From: Sphingobium sp. MI1205
GTDB lineage: Bacteria > Pseudomonadota > Alphaproteobacteria > Sphingomonadales > Sphingomonadaceae
Assembly: GCF_001563285.1 (NCBI RefSeq)
Contig: NZ_CP005188.1
Coordinates: 2,051,501 to 2,115,500, forward strand
Length of the DNA: 64,000 bases
Reading direction: 5' to 3'
Under the pieces are notes generated by a model that saw only the letters and a list, made by a program, of their open reading frames with translations, was not told where the DNA came from and made no database searches. This document shows, in pieces, positions 56,287 to 63,814 of this stretch. Positions within the stretch are counted from its first letter, which is position 1; every line of letters begins with the position of its first letter. The position numbers and the translations under genes are program-made.

Positions 56287-57671
56287 TTCTTGCGTGGCCC
56301 GCTGCCGCCTGCCCCTCGCGACCTGCGTTCGCCGCGGCGTTCCTTGCGGACCTGCTTGGCGTGCGCGCGTGCCACCTTCTTTTCGTCCTCGCGGGTGGGC
56401 GCGCGGGCGATTTCCTCGTCCAGCGGCAGGTCTCCGGCGTTGATGTCAAAGCCGAGCGACGTCAGGCTGGTGATGAAATGTTCAGGCAGGTCGGCGCGCA
56501 CGTCGATCCGGCCGCCGTCGGGATGATCCACCCGGATGCGGCGGGCATGCAAATGCATCTTCCGGCTGATCGACCCGGAAAGAAACGCTTCCTTGCCGCC
56601 ATATTTGCCGTCGCCAACGATAGGATGGCCGATCGCCGCCATATGGACGCGCAGTTGATGCGTGCGGCCGGTATGCGGTTGCAGCTCGACCCAGGCGGCG
56701 CGATTGCCCGCCCGCTCGATCACGCGATAACGCGACCGGGATGGAAGCCCCTCCTCTTCATCGACATGCATTTTCTCGCCGCCGGTGCCGGGCTGCTTGG
56801 CGATCGGCAGTTCGATCATGCCATCCTCGATCGACGGCACGCCCATGACGATGGCCCAATAAACCTTGCGCGCGGTGCGGCTGGAAAAGGCCTTGGCGAA
56901 ATAGGCGGCCGATCGCGCCGTCCGGGCTATCAGCAGCGCACCGGACGTATCCTTGTCGAGCCGGTGGACGAGCTTTGGCCGCTGGTCGAGTTCATATTCC
57001 AGCGCGTCGAGCAGCCCATCGACATGCTCGTCGGTCTTGGTCCCGCCCTGCGTGGCGAGGCCCGGTGGCTTGTTAATGACGATCGCCTGCGCGTCGCGAT
57101 GGATGACCATATTCTGCGCGAAGGTCGTCTGCTGCTCGCTCAGTTCCGGGCGAGCGCGGCGGGGCTTGGCCGTCTCGACAGCCTTGGGTTCAGCGGGAGG
57201 AACCCGGATCATCTGCCCTTGGGTCAGCCGATCACCGGGCGCGGCGCGCGCGCCATCGACCCGCAACTGGCCGGTGCGCGCCCAGCGGGACACGCTGTTG
57301 AAGCCGACATCGGGCAGGTGCCGCTGGAACCAGCGATCCAGCCTGATGCCATCGTCATCCGCGCCGACGCGGAACTGACGGACGTCCAGGGAAACGCCCT
57401 TGGCCGGATTGGCCTTCACCGTTGCAGGCTTTGCGGCTGGCTTTGGCGCAGCCGCCTTCGAAGCTGCCGACTTGATCTGGGGCTTTGGCGCATCGGGCTT
57501 GCGCGCGCGCGCAGCCTTGGCCGCGCCACGCGCCCTGCCCGGCGCGCCGCCAGTACCGGTGCGGCTGCCAGTACCGGTCTTGGAGCCAGTGCCTCTGCCT
57601 GCGCCAGCGCCGCCTGGCTTACCGCCACCGCGCGATGGCCCCGACGACTTGCCCGGAGGACGACCCTTCAT
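56283..57671 (-). CDS. RluA/RluC-family pseudouridine synthase
   Basis: 462-residue RNA pseudouridine synthase. A low-complexity N-terminus of about 90 residues rich in Ala, Gly, Lys, Pro (GGAGAGRGTGSKTGTGSRTG) comes first, then an S4 RNA-binding domain (DGIRLDRWFQRHLPDVGFN) and the catalytic domain with the Asp in KLVHRLDKDTSGALL at about residue 235 and HTGRTHQLRVHM. The C-terminal tail is basic. Targets 23S rRNA helices in RluC-like enzymes. ATG overlaps the crcB stop. The long tail is an odd extension. Confidence 0.88.
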   Translation of the reverse strand: MKGRPPGKSSGPSRGGGKPGGAGAGRGTGSKTGTGSRTGTGGAPGRARGAAKAARARKPDAPKPQIKSAASKAAAPKPAAKPATVKANPAKGVSLDVRQFRVGADDDGIRLDRWFQRHLPDVGFNSVSRWARTGQLRVDGARAAPGDRLTQGQMIRVPPAEPKAVETAKPRRARPELSEQQTTFAQNMVIHRDAQAIVINKPPGLATQGGTKTDEHVDGLLDALEYELDQRPKLVHRLDKDTSGALLIARTARSAAYFAKAFSSRTARKVYWAIVMGVPSIEDGMIELPIAKQPGTGGEKMHVDEEEGLPSRSRYRVIERAGNRAAWVELQPHTGRTHQLRVHMAAIGHPIVGDGKYGGKEAFLSGSISRKMHLHARRIRVDHPDGGRIDVRADLPEHFITSLTSLGFDINAGDLPLDEEIARAPTREDEKKVARAHAKQVRKERRGERRSRGAGGSGPRKK

Positions 57672-58051
57672 GCGACGCTCCTGACAAGGCCAAGGCCGCC
57701 AGCCAGCGCGGCGACCGACACCACCACGGACAGCACCGCATAGCCAAGCGCCATGCCCATCTGGCCACGTTCGATCATCAGCACCGTCTCCAGGCTGAAG
57801 GAGGAAAAGGTCGTGAAACCGCCCAGCACGCCCACCGCCAGCAGCAGTCGCACCGCCTCGCCCGACCCGCTGTTGAATCGCGCCAGCCATCCGGCGAGCA
57901 ATCCCATGGCAAGGCCCCCCAGCACATTGGCGGCAAATGTCCCCCACGGCCATAAAGCGCCCGGCAGCATGTGCCCGGCCAGGCGGCCAAGCTGGTAGCG
58001 GGCCAATGCGCCCACGGCGCCGCCGCTCATGACGAGGAGGATATTGTTCAT
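57668..58051 (-). CDS. crcB: Fluoride channel CrcB/Fluc
   Basis: 127-residue four-helix membrane protein forming dual-topology dimers that export fluoride. The signature GGFTTFSSFSLE is at about residues 74-85 and GGAVGALARYQLG near the N-terminus. The ATG at 58051 is taken; the frame extends 38 codons upstream with no conservation. I see no clear fluoride riboswitch in the short 61-nt gap upstream. Its end overlaps the pseudouridine synthase by 4 nt. Confidence 0.92.
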   Translation of the reverse strand: MNNILLVMSGGAVGALARYQLGRLAGHMLPGALWPWGTFAANVLGGLAMGLLAGWLARFNSGSGEAVRLLLAVGVLGGFTTFSSFSLETVLMIERGQMGMALGYAVLSVVVSVAALAGGLGLVRSVA

Positions 58052-58112
58052 GCCGCCCGCCCTAGAGGCAAAACGCGGCAAAGAAAATGGGCGCGCGCGC
58101 CTTTCTGGCCGC

Positions 58113-58829
58113 TTACTGCCCGTTATCGGCAATGATGTCGACGTTCGTCCGTCCGCCCGGCGCATCGCTGAACATCAGCAGGAACGCAGCGCCGTCATCC
58201 TTGCGCGTGCCCCCCAGCACATGATCCCCGCCCATCACCGTATGTTCTGCATCAAAGCCGGAACGGCGCGCCTGGGTGTAATAGAAGTCCATTACGCTCT
58301 GCCGCGGCACTGGCGTCACGAATGTGGCGACCCTCAGGGTGCAGCCATTTTTGTCCGCGCCCGCCGCTTCCTTCAACTGACCGCCGGGATAAACGGTAAA
58401 GGGATCGGGCAACCGGCTGGCCCACTGCATGCCATAGGCCAGCTGCTTGCGGCAAAAGGCGTTGCCGCCCGGCTTTTGCTGCTCCTGCGCGACGGCCTTG
58501 AGCGTCTCCGTCGATTCGACGGCTTCCCCTTGCGTCGGCGCGGGCGTCGCGAGCAGCTTCCCGCCCGCCAGCTTGACCGATTCGGCCAGCGCCTTGGCGG
58601 CGTCGCCCTTCAACACGGGAAGCGTCGCATTGCGGTTGGATTGGCCGGCCAGCTTGGGATCGACCACGATCTTGCCTGCCAGCGCTTCATTCAGCGCCGG
58701 ATCTACTGCATCATTGGTGAGCTGGGCGTCGAGCGCGTTAAGGTCAGCCTCCTTGTCGCCTTTGCCGCAACTTGCCAGCGGCAACGCCAACAGCACGGCA
58801 ACGACACAGGCAGAACGGAAACGCGGCAT
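58113..58829 (-). CDS. Putative lipoprotein
   Basis: 238 residues with a lipobox, LASCGKGDKE (Cys at about 21). No domain recognised; a central AFCRKQLAYGMQWASRLPDPF and a C-terminal DFYYTQARRSGFDAEHTV stand out and are conserved-looking. AAGGAG is 7 nt before the ATG. Divergent from the small membrane gene; upstream of crcB on the same strand. Confidence 0.65.
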   Translation of the reverse strand: MPRFRSACVVAVLLALPLASCGKGDKEADLNALDAQLTNDAVDPALNEALAGKIVVDPKLAGQSNRNATLPVLKGDAAKALAESVKLAGGKLLATPAPTQGEAVESTETLKAVAQEQQKPGGNAFCRKQLAYGMQWASRLPDPFTVYPGGQLKEAAGADKNGCTLRVATFVTPVPRQSVMDFYYTQARRSGFDAEHTVMGGDHVLGGTRKDDGAAFLLMFSDAPGGRTNVDIIADNGQ

Positions 58830-58976
58830 GGCTTCACTCCTTCGTAAACAAGGCATGAAGATCGCAGGTTAATTTTCCGTTAGGGATTTTGGTAAATGAC
58901 TAAAATATTCCAGATGCACGCATTTGGCTGAAACACCATCTTGCCCCCGCGCAAGGAAAGCGCCATTTCACCATTT

Positions 58977-59198
58977 ATGCTTAACGCCCTTTCCATTCTG
59001 ATCGGCCTGTTCGCACTGATACTCATGATTCCGGCATTCCTGCCGTTGCTGGGTATCTTCAACTGGCTGCTGGTGCCCATCGCCCTGGTTGGAGCCGTGA
59101 TCGGCATATTGTCGACGCGAAACAGCGGCCGTAATTTCTGCCTGTTCGTCGCGGCCTTCGGCACGCTGCGGCTGTTCCTGGGTGGCGGCATCTTCTGA
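58977..59198 (+). CDS. Small two-helix membrane protein
   Basis: 73 residues with two hydrophobic segments (ALSILIGLFALILMIPAFLPLL, WLLVPIALVGAVIGIL) and a third weaker one. No named family. Start uncertain: an upstream TTG at 58941 is possible. Its TGA overlaps the apparent CTG start of rarD, implying translational coupling. Confidence 0.55.
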   Translation: MLNALSILIGLFALILMIPAFLPLLGIFNWLLVPIALVGAVIGILSTRNSGRNFCLFVAAFGTLRLFLGGGIF

Positions 59199-60097
59199 AT
59201 CCGGGCCAACAGGAACTGCGGGTCGGCCTGCTGACAGCGCTGGGCGCCTATGGCATCTGGGGCCTCCTGCCCATCTTTTTCAAGCTGCTGCATGCCGTCA
59301 CGCCGGTTGAGGTGGTCAGCCAGCGGATCATCTGGTCGCTGGCGCTGATCCTGGTGCTGCTTGCCGCGCGGCGCAACCTTGCTGCGCTCGTCGCCACCCT
59401 GCGCAACCGTCGCCTCCTGCTGCCGCTGACATTGTCTGCGCTGTTCATCGCGATCAACTGGCTGGTCTATGTATGGGCCGTCAATGATGGCCATGTGGTC
59501 GCCGCCAGCCTTGGCTATTTCCTCAATCCATTGGTGAATGTGGCGCTGGGCGTTCTGGTGCTGAAAGAGAGGCTAAGACGGGGGCAGGCGATCGCTATCG
59601 GCGTCGCCGCGGTGGGCGTCGCCATCATGGCCGCTGCGGCGATTACCACCTTATGGATCAGCGTCGCTCTGGCGATCAGTTTCGCCTTATATGGCCTCAT
59701 CCGAAAACTGACGCCCGTGGCGCCACTCGTCGGCCTGGGCGCGGAAACACTGATCCTGACGCCTGTCGCCCTCGCCTATCTCGTCTGGTTGTGGAACCAT
59801 GGCGGCATCAGCCTGGGGCGGGATAGCTATCTCACCAGCCTGCTCGTCGCCTCGGGCGCGCTAACCACGGTGCCGCTCGTCCTGTTTGCCATGGCGGCCC
59901 AGCGTTTGCCCCTGGCGACGCTCGGACTGACGCAATATCTGGCGCCGACATTGCAGTTTTTCTGCGGCGTCTTTCTTTACGGCGAAAAGCTGACGCACGG
60001 CCAGGTGTTGAGCTTCGCGCTCATCTGGATCGGCCTGATCCTCTTCGCGACAGACAGCTATGCAGCGGCGCGGCGCGGCAGGTTGGCGGTAAGCTGA
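59195..60097 (+). CDS. rarD: RarD-like EamA transporter with apparent CTG start
   Basis: About 300 residues, ten membrane segments, drug/metabolite transporter superfamily, RarD type: GAYGIWGLLPIFFKLLHAVTP, SQRIIWSL, INWLVYVWAVNDGHVVAASL and LPLATLGLTQYLAPTLQFF are all typical. No ATG, GTG or TTG exists in frame between the upstream stop at 59132 and residue 40 of the family fold, where a GTG (59312) would delete the first membrane segment. CTG at 59195 overlaps the upstream stop as CTGA and gives a full-length protein. A sequencing error is the alternative. Confidence 0.8.
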   Translation: MNPGQQELRVGLLTALGAYGIWGLLPIFFKLLHAVTPVEVVSQRIIWSLALILVLLAARRNLAALVATLRNRRLLLPLTLSALFIAINWLVYVWAVNDGHVVAASLGYFLNPLVNVALGVLVLKERLRRGQAIAIGVAAVGVAIMAAAAITTLWISVALAISFALYGLIRKLTPVAPLVGLGAETLILTPVALAYLVWLWNHGGISLGRDSYLTSLLVASGALTTVPLVLFAMAAQRLPLATLGLTQYLAPTLQFFCGVFLYGEKLTHGQVLSFALIWIGLILFATDSYAAARRGRLAVS

Positions 60098-60113
60098 GGG
60101 CGGAGGCCGGGAC

Positions 60114-61445
60114 TCAGGCGAACTCCGTCGCTTCGAACCGCACCGCCTCGCCCACCGCTTCGTTGGCGAGTGTATCTTCCCACATGACCCGATTGCCCCG
60201 CACGATCGTGCCGACCGCCTTGCCGGTCAGTTCCATCCCCTCGAACGGCGACCAGTCGCAGCGCGACGCCAGCCAGTCGCTGCCCACGGTCCAGCGCTTC
60301 TTCAGATCAACGATGGTGAAATCGGCATCATAGCCAAGCGCGATGCGCCCCTTGCCGACCAGCCCGAACACCCGCTGCGGGCCGGACGAGGTCAGCTCGA
60401 TAAAGCGCCGCAGCGACAGCCGCCCTTGCGCCACATGGTTGAGCAGCAGCGGAACCAGCGTCTGCACGCCCGGCATGCCGCTGGGCGATGCAGGATAGGC
60501 CTTCGCCTTTTCATCAATGGTATGCGGCGCATGGTCGCTGCCTAGCACATCGGGCACGCCCTGATTGAGCCAGTGCCAAAGGCCGTCGCGATGTGCGCCG
60601 GACCGGATCGGCGGGTTCATCTGCGCATAGGTGCCAAGGCGCGGATAGGCATCCTCGGCGGCCAGCGTCAGATGCTGCGGCGTCACCTCGCAGGTCGCGA
60701 TATCCTTGTGCCCCGCGATATATTCCAGCTCCGCGGGCGTCGTCACATGCAATATGTGGATGCGGCGGCGCGCCTTGCGGGCCAGCCCGATGATCCGCTG
60801 GGTCGCGATCATCGCGCTTTCATCGTCGCGCCATACGGGGTGCGATGACGGATCGCCCTCCACCCGCAAATCCTTGCGCGCGTTCATCCGCGCCTCGTCC
60901 TCGGCATGGATGGCGACACGGCGCGTGCCGCTCGCCAGCACGCGGGCCAATGCGGCGTCATCGTCCACCAGCAAGCTGCCGGTCGATGCGCCCATGAAGA
61001 TCTTCACCCCCGCCGTGCCGGGGATCCGCTCCAGTTCCTTGAGCTGTTCGGCATTGTCCGCCGTCGCCCCGACATAAAAGGCGTGATCGCACCACATGCG
61101 ATGGTGCGCGCGATTGAGCTTGTCGCGCACCCGCTCCTCGCTGTCGGTATTGGGATTGGTGTTGGGCATTTCGAACACGGCGGTGATGCCGCCCAGCACC
61201 GCCGCGCGGCTGCCCGACTCCAGATCTTCCTTATGCTCCAGTCCAGGCTCGCGGAAATGCACCTGGCTGTCGATGCAGCCCGGCAGGACGTCCAGCCCGG
61301 CGCAGTCAATCACCTCGCCCGCATCGCCCAGCGATGTGCCGATCGCCACCACCTTGCCGCCGCGCACGCCCACATCGGCCTTGTCCGCGCCGCCGGGGGT
61401 GTGGATGGTGCCGTTCTTCAGGATCAGGTCGAAATTCTGGGACAT
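60114..61445 (-). CDS. pyrC: Dihydroorotase (class I, QxH variant)
   Basis: 443-residue amidohydrolase, annotated as the enzyme converting carbamoyl-aspartate to dihydroorotate. The carbamylated Lys is in GVKIFMGASTG, metal His in HILHVTTPAE, catalytic Asp in GSDHAPHT. The usual metal pair HxH is here QVH in DSQVHFREPG (Gln61, His63), so one ligand is missing. This variant is common in alphaproteobacteria as far as I recall. Alternative: a related hydantoinase-like hydrolase. No pyrB is adjacent. Confidence 0.85.
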   Translation of the reverse strand: MSQNFDLILKNGTIHTPGGADKADVGVRGGKVVAIGTSLGDAGEVIDCAGLDVLPGCIDSQVHFREPGLEHKEDLESGSRAAVLGGITAVFEMPNTNPNTDSEERVRDKLNRAHHRMWCDHAFYVGATADNAEQLKELERIPGTAGVKIFMGASTGSLLVDDDAALARVLASGTRRVAIHAEDEARMNARKDLRVEGDPSSHPVWRDDESAMIATQRIIGLARKARRRIHILHVTTPAELEYIAGHKDIATCEVTPQHLTLAAEDAYPRLGTYAQMNPPIRSGAHRDGLWHWLNQGVPDVLGSDHAPHTIDEKAKAYPASPSGMPGVQTLVPLLLNHVAQGRLSLRRFIELTSSGPQRVFGLVGKGRIALGYDADFTIVDLKKRWTVGSDWLASRCDWSPFEGMELTGKAVGTIVRGNRVMWEDTLANEAVGEAVRFEATEFA

Positions 61446-61493
61446 GGTCGCTCGCCGCTTGGATATGATCGGCGCCTGTCCTACCTAAAGCCG

Positions 61494-62231
61494 ATGACCG
61501 GCACCACCCTAAGCGATCGCGCGATCATCAGAATTTCAGGCGAAGAAGCAAAGTCCTTCCTCCAGGGCCTGCTGACCCGCGACGTACTGACGCTTCAACC
61601 CGACGAACCGCGATGGACCGGGCTGCTGACGCCGCAGGGGAAGGCGCTGTTCGACTTCATCCTGTGGGCGGATGGCGACGATGTGCTGATCGATTGCGAA
61701 GCCGCGCAGGCCGACGCGCTGGCGAAACGCCTGACGCTCTACCGCCTGCGCCGCAAGGCCGTGATTGCGCGCGAAGAGGGACTTGCCGTCCACTGGTCGC
61801 CCGACGCACCGGACAAGCCCCTTGACCCGCGCCTGCCAGCGCTCGGTCATCGCTGGCTTGCGCCGCCGCAGCCGGGCGACGCGTCCACCGCCTTCCGCGC
61901 GCACCGCCTGTCCCTTGGCGTTTTTGAAGGCGCGGGCGAACTGGGGCAGGACCAGACGCTGTGGCTGGAAACCAACGCGGGGGAACTGCGCGGCGTCGAT
62001 TTCGACAAGGGCTGCTATGTCGGGCAGGAAAACACCGCACGCATGCATTATCGCAGCAAGGTGAACCGCCGCCTGATCGCCGTGCCGCTGGAACAAGCGG
62101 ATGAGAAGCGCCAGCGCACCGCTTTTTCAGACCTTGGCCTGTCAATAGAATTGCGCCGGGTGGAGGACATTGATCCCGCCACCTTGCCATCATGGCTCGC
62201 CGCCGCGATCGCTGAGCAAGCCGCCGAATGA
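61494..62231 (+). CDS. ygfZ: YgfZ/GcvT-like folate-binding protein
   Basis: 245-residue aminomethyltransferase-like protein that binds folate and supports iron-sulfur cluster assembly. The signature GCYVGQENTARMHYRSKVNR (Cys at about residue 173) is the YgfZ hallmark; LLTPQGKALFDFILW and the N-terminal FLQGLLTRDV are typical. The ATG at 61494 has the family N-terminus; upstream frame runs antisense to pyrC. Divergent from pyrC by 48 nt. Overlaps the next gene by 4 nt. Confidence 0.88.
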   Translation: MTGTTLSDRAIIRISGEEAKSFLQGLLTRDVLTLQPDEPRWTGLLTPQGKALFDFILWADGDDVLIDCEAAQADALAKRLTLYRLRRKAVIAREEGLAVHWSPDAPDKPLDPRLPALGHRWLAPPQPGDASTAFRAHRLSLGVFEGAGELGQDQTLWLETNAGELRGVDFDKGCYVGQENTARMHYRSKVNRRLIAVPLEQADEKRQRTAFSDLGLSIELRRVEDIDPATLPSWLAAAIAEQAAE

Positions 62232-63040
62232 AGCCCTATTTCTGGCGCGATCAACGGCGATGGATAGCGTTGTGGCCGACTCTCCTCGCCTGCTTCGCCG
62301 TCCCCGCACAGGCAGACACGCCGTGGACGCTCGTCAGGAGCTACCCGCACGACCCGTCCGCCTTCACCCAGGGCCTCTTCTTCCACGAAGGCGCGCTCTA
62401 CGAAAGCACCGGGCTTGAGGGCCGCTCGGAAATCCGAAAGGTCGCGCTGAAAAGCGGAAAAGTCATTGAACGGCGCGCCATTCCCCCGCCCTATTTCGGC
62501 GAAGGCATCGTCAACTGGAAAGACCGGCTGGTCAGCGTCACCTGGCGTCATCGTCAGGGCTTTGTCTGGAACCTCAAGGACTTCTCGCCCATATCGCGCT
62601 TCCGCTATGAAGGCGAAGGCTGGGGCCTGACGCAGGATGGCCGCAATATCATCATGAGCGACGGCACCGCGCAGCTTCGCTTCCTTGATCCAGAAACCCT
62701 CGCCGAAACGCGCCGCATCACCGTTTCCTTCAATGGACAGCCCATCGACCGGCTCAACGAACTGGAATATGTGAGGGGCGAAATCTGGGCGAACATCTGG
62801 TACGATAGCCGTATCGCCCGGATTGACCCTGTGAGCGGCAATGTGATCGACTGGATCGACCTTGGCCCACTTCTGAAAGCCAGCGGCGCGACGGCTGACG
62901 AAGCGGTTGCCAACGGCATCGCCTATGATCCAAAGGCGGACCGGATATTCGTCACCGGCAAATATTGGGCGAAGCTGTTCGAGATAAGGGTGCAGCCTGC
63001 TGACGCCGCCCCTCCGTCATCCCCGCAACAGCGGGAATGA
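62228..63040 (+). CDS. Glutaminyl-peptide cyclotransferase (plant/bacterial type)
   Basis: 270-residue secreted five-bladed beta-propeller that cyclises N-terminal Gln to pyroglutamate. Signal peptide ending VPAQA; conserved HDPSAFTQGLFF, YESTGLEGRSEIRKV, WGLTQDG, LNELEYVRGEIWANIWYDSRI and ANGIAYDP. The last 13 residues (ADAAPPSSPQQRE) and the stop codon are supplied by a palindromic repeat. ATGA-type overlap with ygfZ. Confidence 0.88.
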   Translation: MKPYFWRDQRRWIALWPTLLACFAVPAQADTPWTLVRSYPHDPSAFTQGLFFHEGALYESTGLEGRSEIRKVALKSGKVIERRAIPPPYFGEGIVNWKDRLVSVTWRHRQGFVWNLKDFSPISRFRYEGEGWGLTQDGRNIIMSDGTAQLRFLDPETLAETRRITVSFNGQPIDRLNELEYVRGEIWANIWYDSRIARIDPVSGNVIDWIDLGPLLKASGATADEAVANGIAYDPKADRIFVTGKYWAKLFEIRVQPADAAPPSSPQQRE

Positions 63041-63043
63041 CGG
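63014..63043. repeat. Palindromic CGTCAT-CCC repeat at the cyclotransferase 3' end
   Basis: CCGTCATCCCCGC and GCGGGAATGACGG form a 13-nt-arm hairpin (one mismatch) with AACA loop. It resembles the ends of the repeat at 22893. The TGA of the cyclotransferase lies in the right arm. Placed between convergent genes, it could act as a two-way transcription end. Confidence 0.72.
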
Positions 63044-63051
63044 TGATGGGC

Positions 63052-63357
63052 TTATCCAGTTGCCTTCTTGCGCCGGGTTTCCCAACCCTTCTTCGCGGCC
63101 GCTGAACGGTCCGCCGCAGATCGGCGGGAAGACGCAGCGCCGCCTTTTCGTCCGCCCTTGCGCGACGACACATGGCTATCGGGCTTACCGCGCCCGGACC
63201 CGGACCTGTTTCCGCCGCCGGATTCCTTGTTGACCGTCGCCCAGGCGCGCCGCTCGGCTTCCTCATGGGAAACGCCGCGCTTTTCATAGCCTTCCTCGAT
63301 ATGCTCGGCCTTCCGCTTCTGCTTGCCGGTATAGCTGCTCTTGTCGCCGCGAGGCAT
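63052..63357 (-). CDS. Small basic KGG-like stress protein
   Basis: 101 residues, strongly basic, Gly/Ser/Arg-rich: MPRGDKSSYTGKQKRKAEHIEEGYEKRGVSHEEAERRAWATVNK then a KGG/SRKGGRKGG tail. Such proteins are often labelled plasmid stabilisation protein in sphingomonads without evidence; the composition suggests a general-stress or DNA-binding role. GGAGACGG precedes the ATG. An EcfG-like promoter (GAAC-N16-CGTT) is 38 nt upstream of the start. Confidence 0.7.
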   Translation of the reverse strand: MPRGDKSSYTGKQKRKAEHIEEGYEKRGVSHEEAERRAWATVNKESGGGNRSGSGRGKPDSHVSSRKGGRKGGAASSRRSAADRSAAAKKGWETRRKKATG

Positions 63358-63394
63358 CGTCCGTCTCCTTTCATCCGTACCCGCCTCCGCGTTC

Positions 63395-63418
63395 AACGAC
63401 CATCCGCCAACCCGGTTC
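63395..63418 (-). promoter_or_regulatory. EcfG-like promoter of the KGG-like gene
   Basis: On the minus strand TGAAC (63415-63419) is followed by 16 nt and CGTT (63395-63398), one base short of the GGAAC-N16/17-CGTT general-stress sigma consensus. The -10 box is 38 nt upstream of the start codon, a sensible distance. Confidence 0.45.
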
Positions 63419-63448
63419 ACACCGCTGCGCTACCGTCACGAAATCGGC

Positions 63449-63473
63449 GGAACGGAAGCAATGGGCACGCGTT
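63449..63473 (+). promoter_or_regulatory. EcfG-like promoter match, plus strand
   Basis: GGAAC, 16 nt, CGTT: a perfect consensus match. It spans the first ATG of the next gene, so it would suit a start at the second ATG (63482), nearly leaderless, or it is chance; about one such match is expected per 64 kb on both strands. Confidence 0.3.
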
Positions 63474-63814
63474 CCCCGGCCATGGAAGAGCGCACCCTGA
63501 TCGAACGGCTGGCCCGCCACCTCGCGACTGGCAACCCCGAACAGTGGCCGGAGCGGGTTGCTGATGCGGCAAGTATCCTTGCCATCTTGAAGGATCCGGA
63601 TGCCGAAATGCGGAAAGCGGGCGACGAAAGCCAGTGGCGCGCGATGATCGACGCGGCGCTGCGCGAACGCTGGACCGTCGCGACCACGCCCGGCGGGGAT
63701 CAAGCGGAACCGGGCACCGATGAGGAAGGCGAAATATCCCTCCCCCGCCATGGCGTCACCGACAACCGCGCCGATTGGGTACATGTTCACAATTCACAGG
63801 AGAAATCATCATGA
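63461..63814 (+). CDS. Hypothetical soluble protein
   Basis: 117 residues, starting MGTRSPAMEERTLIERLARHL; the second ATG (63482) is an alternative. Helical first half (IERLARHLATGNPEQWPERVADAASILAILKD), acidic second half ending NSQEKSS. No family recognised. It is divergent from the KGG-like gene and overlaps the next gene by 4 nt (ATGA). Confidence 0.6.
   Translation: MGTRSPAMEERTLIERLARHLATGNPEQWPERVADAASILAILKDPDAEMRKAGDESQWRAMIDAALRERWTVATTPGGDQAEPGTDEEGEISLPRHGVTDNRADWVHVHNSQEKSS

Noticed and set aside
58052..58112. Fluoride riboswitch before crcB
   Set aside because: The gap is only 61 nt and I could not recognise the conserved pseudoknot elements.
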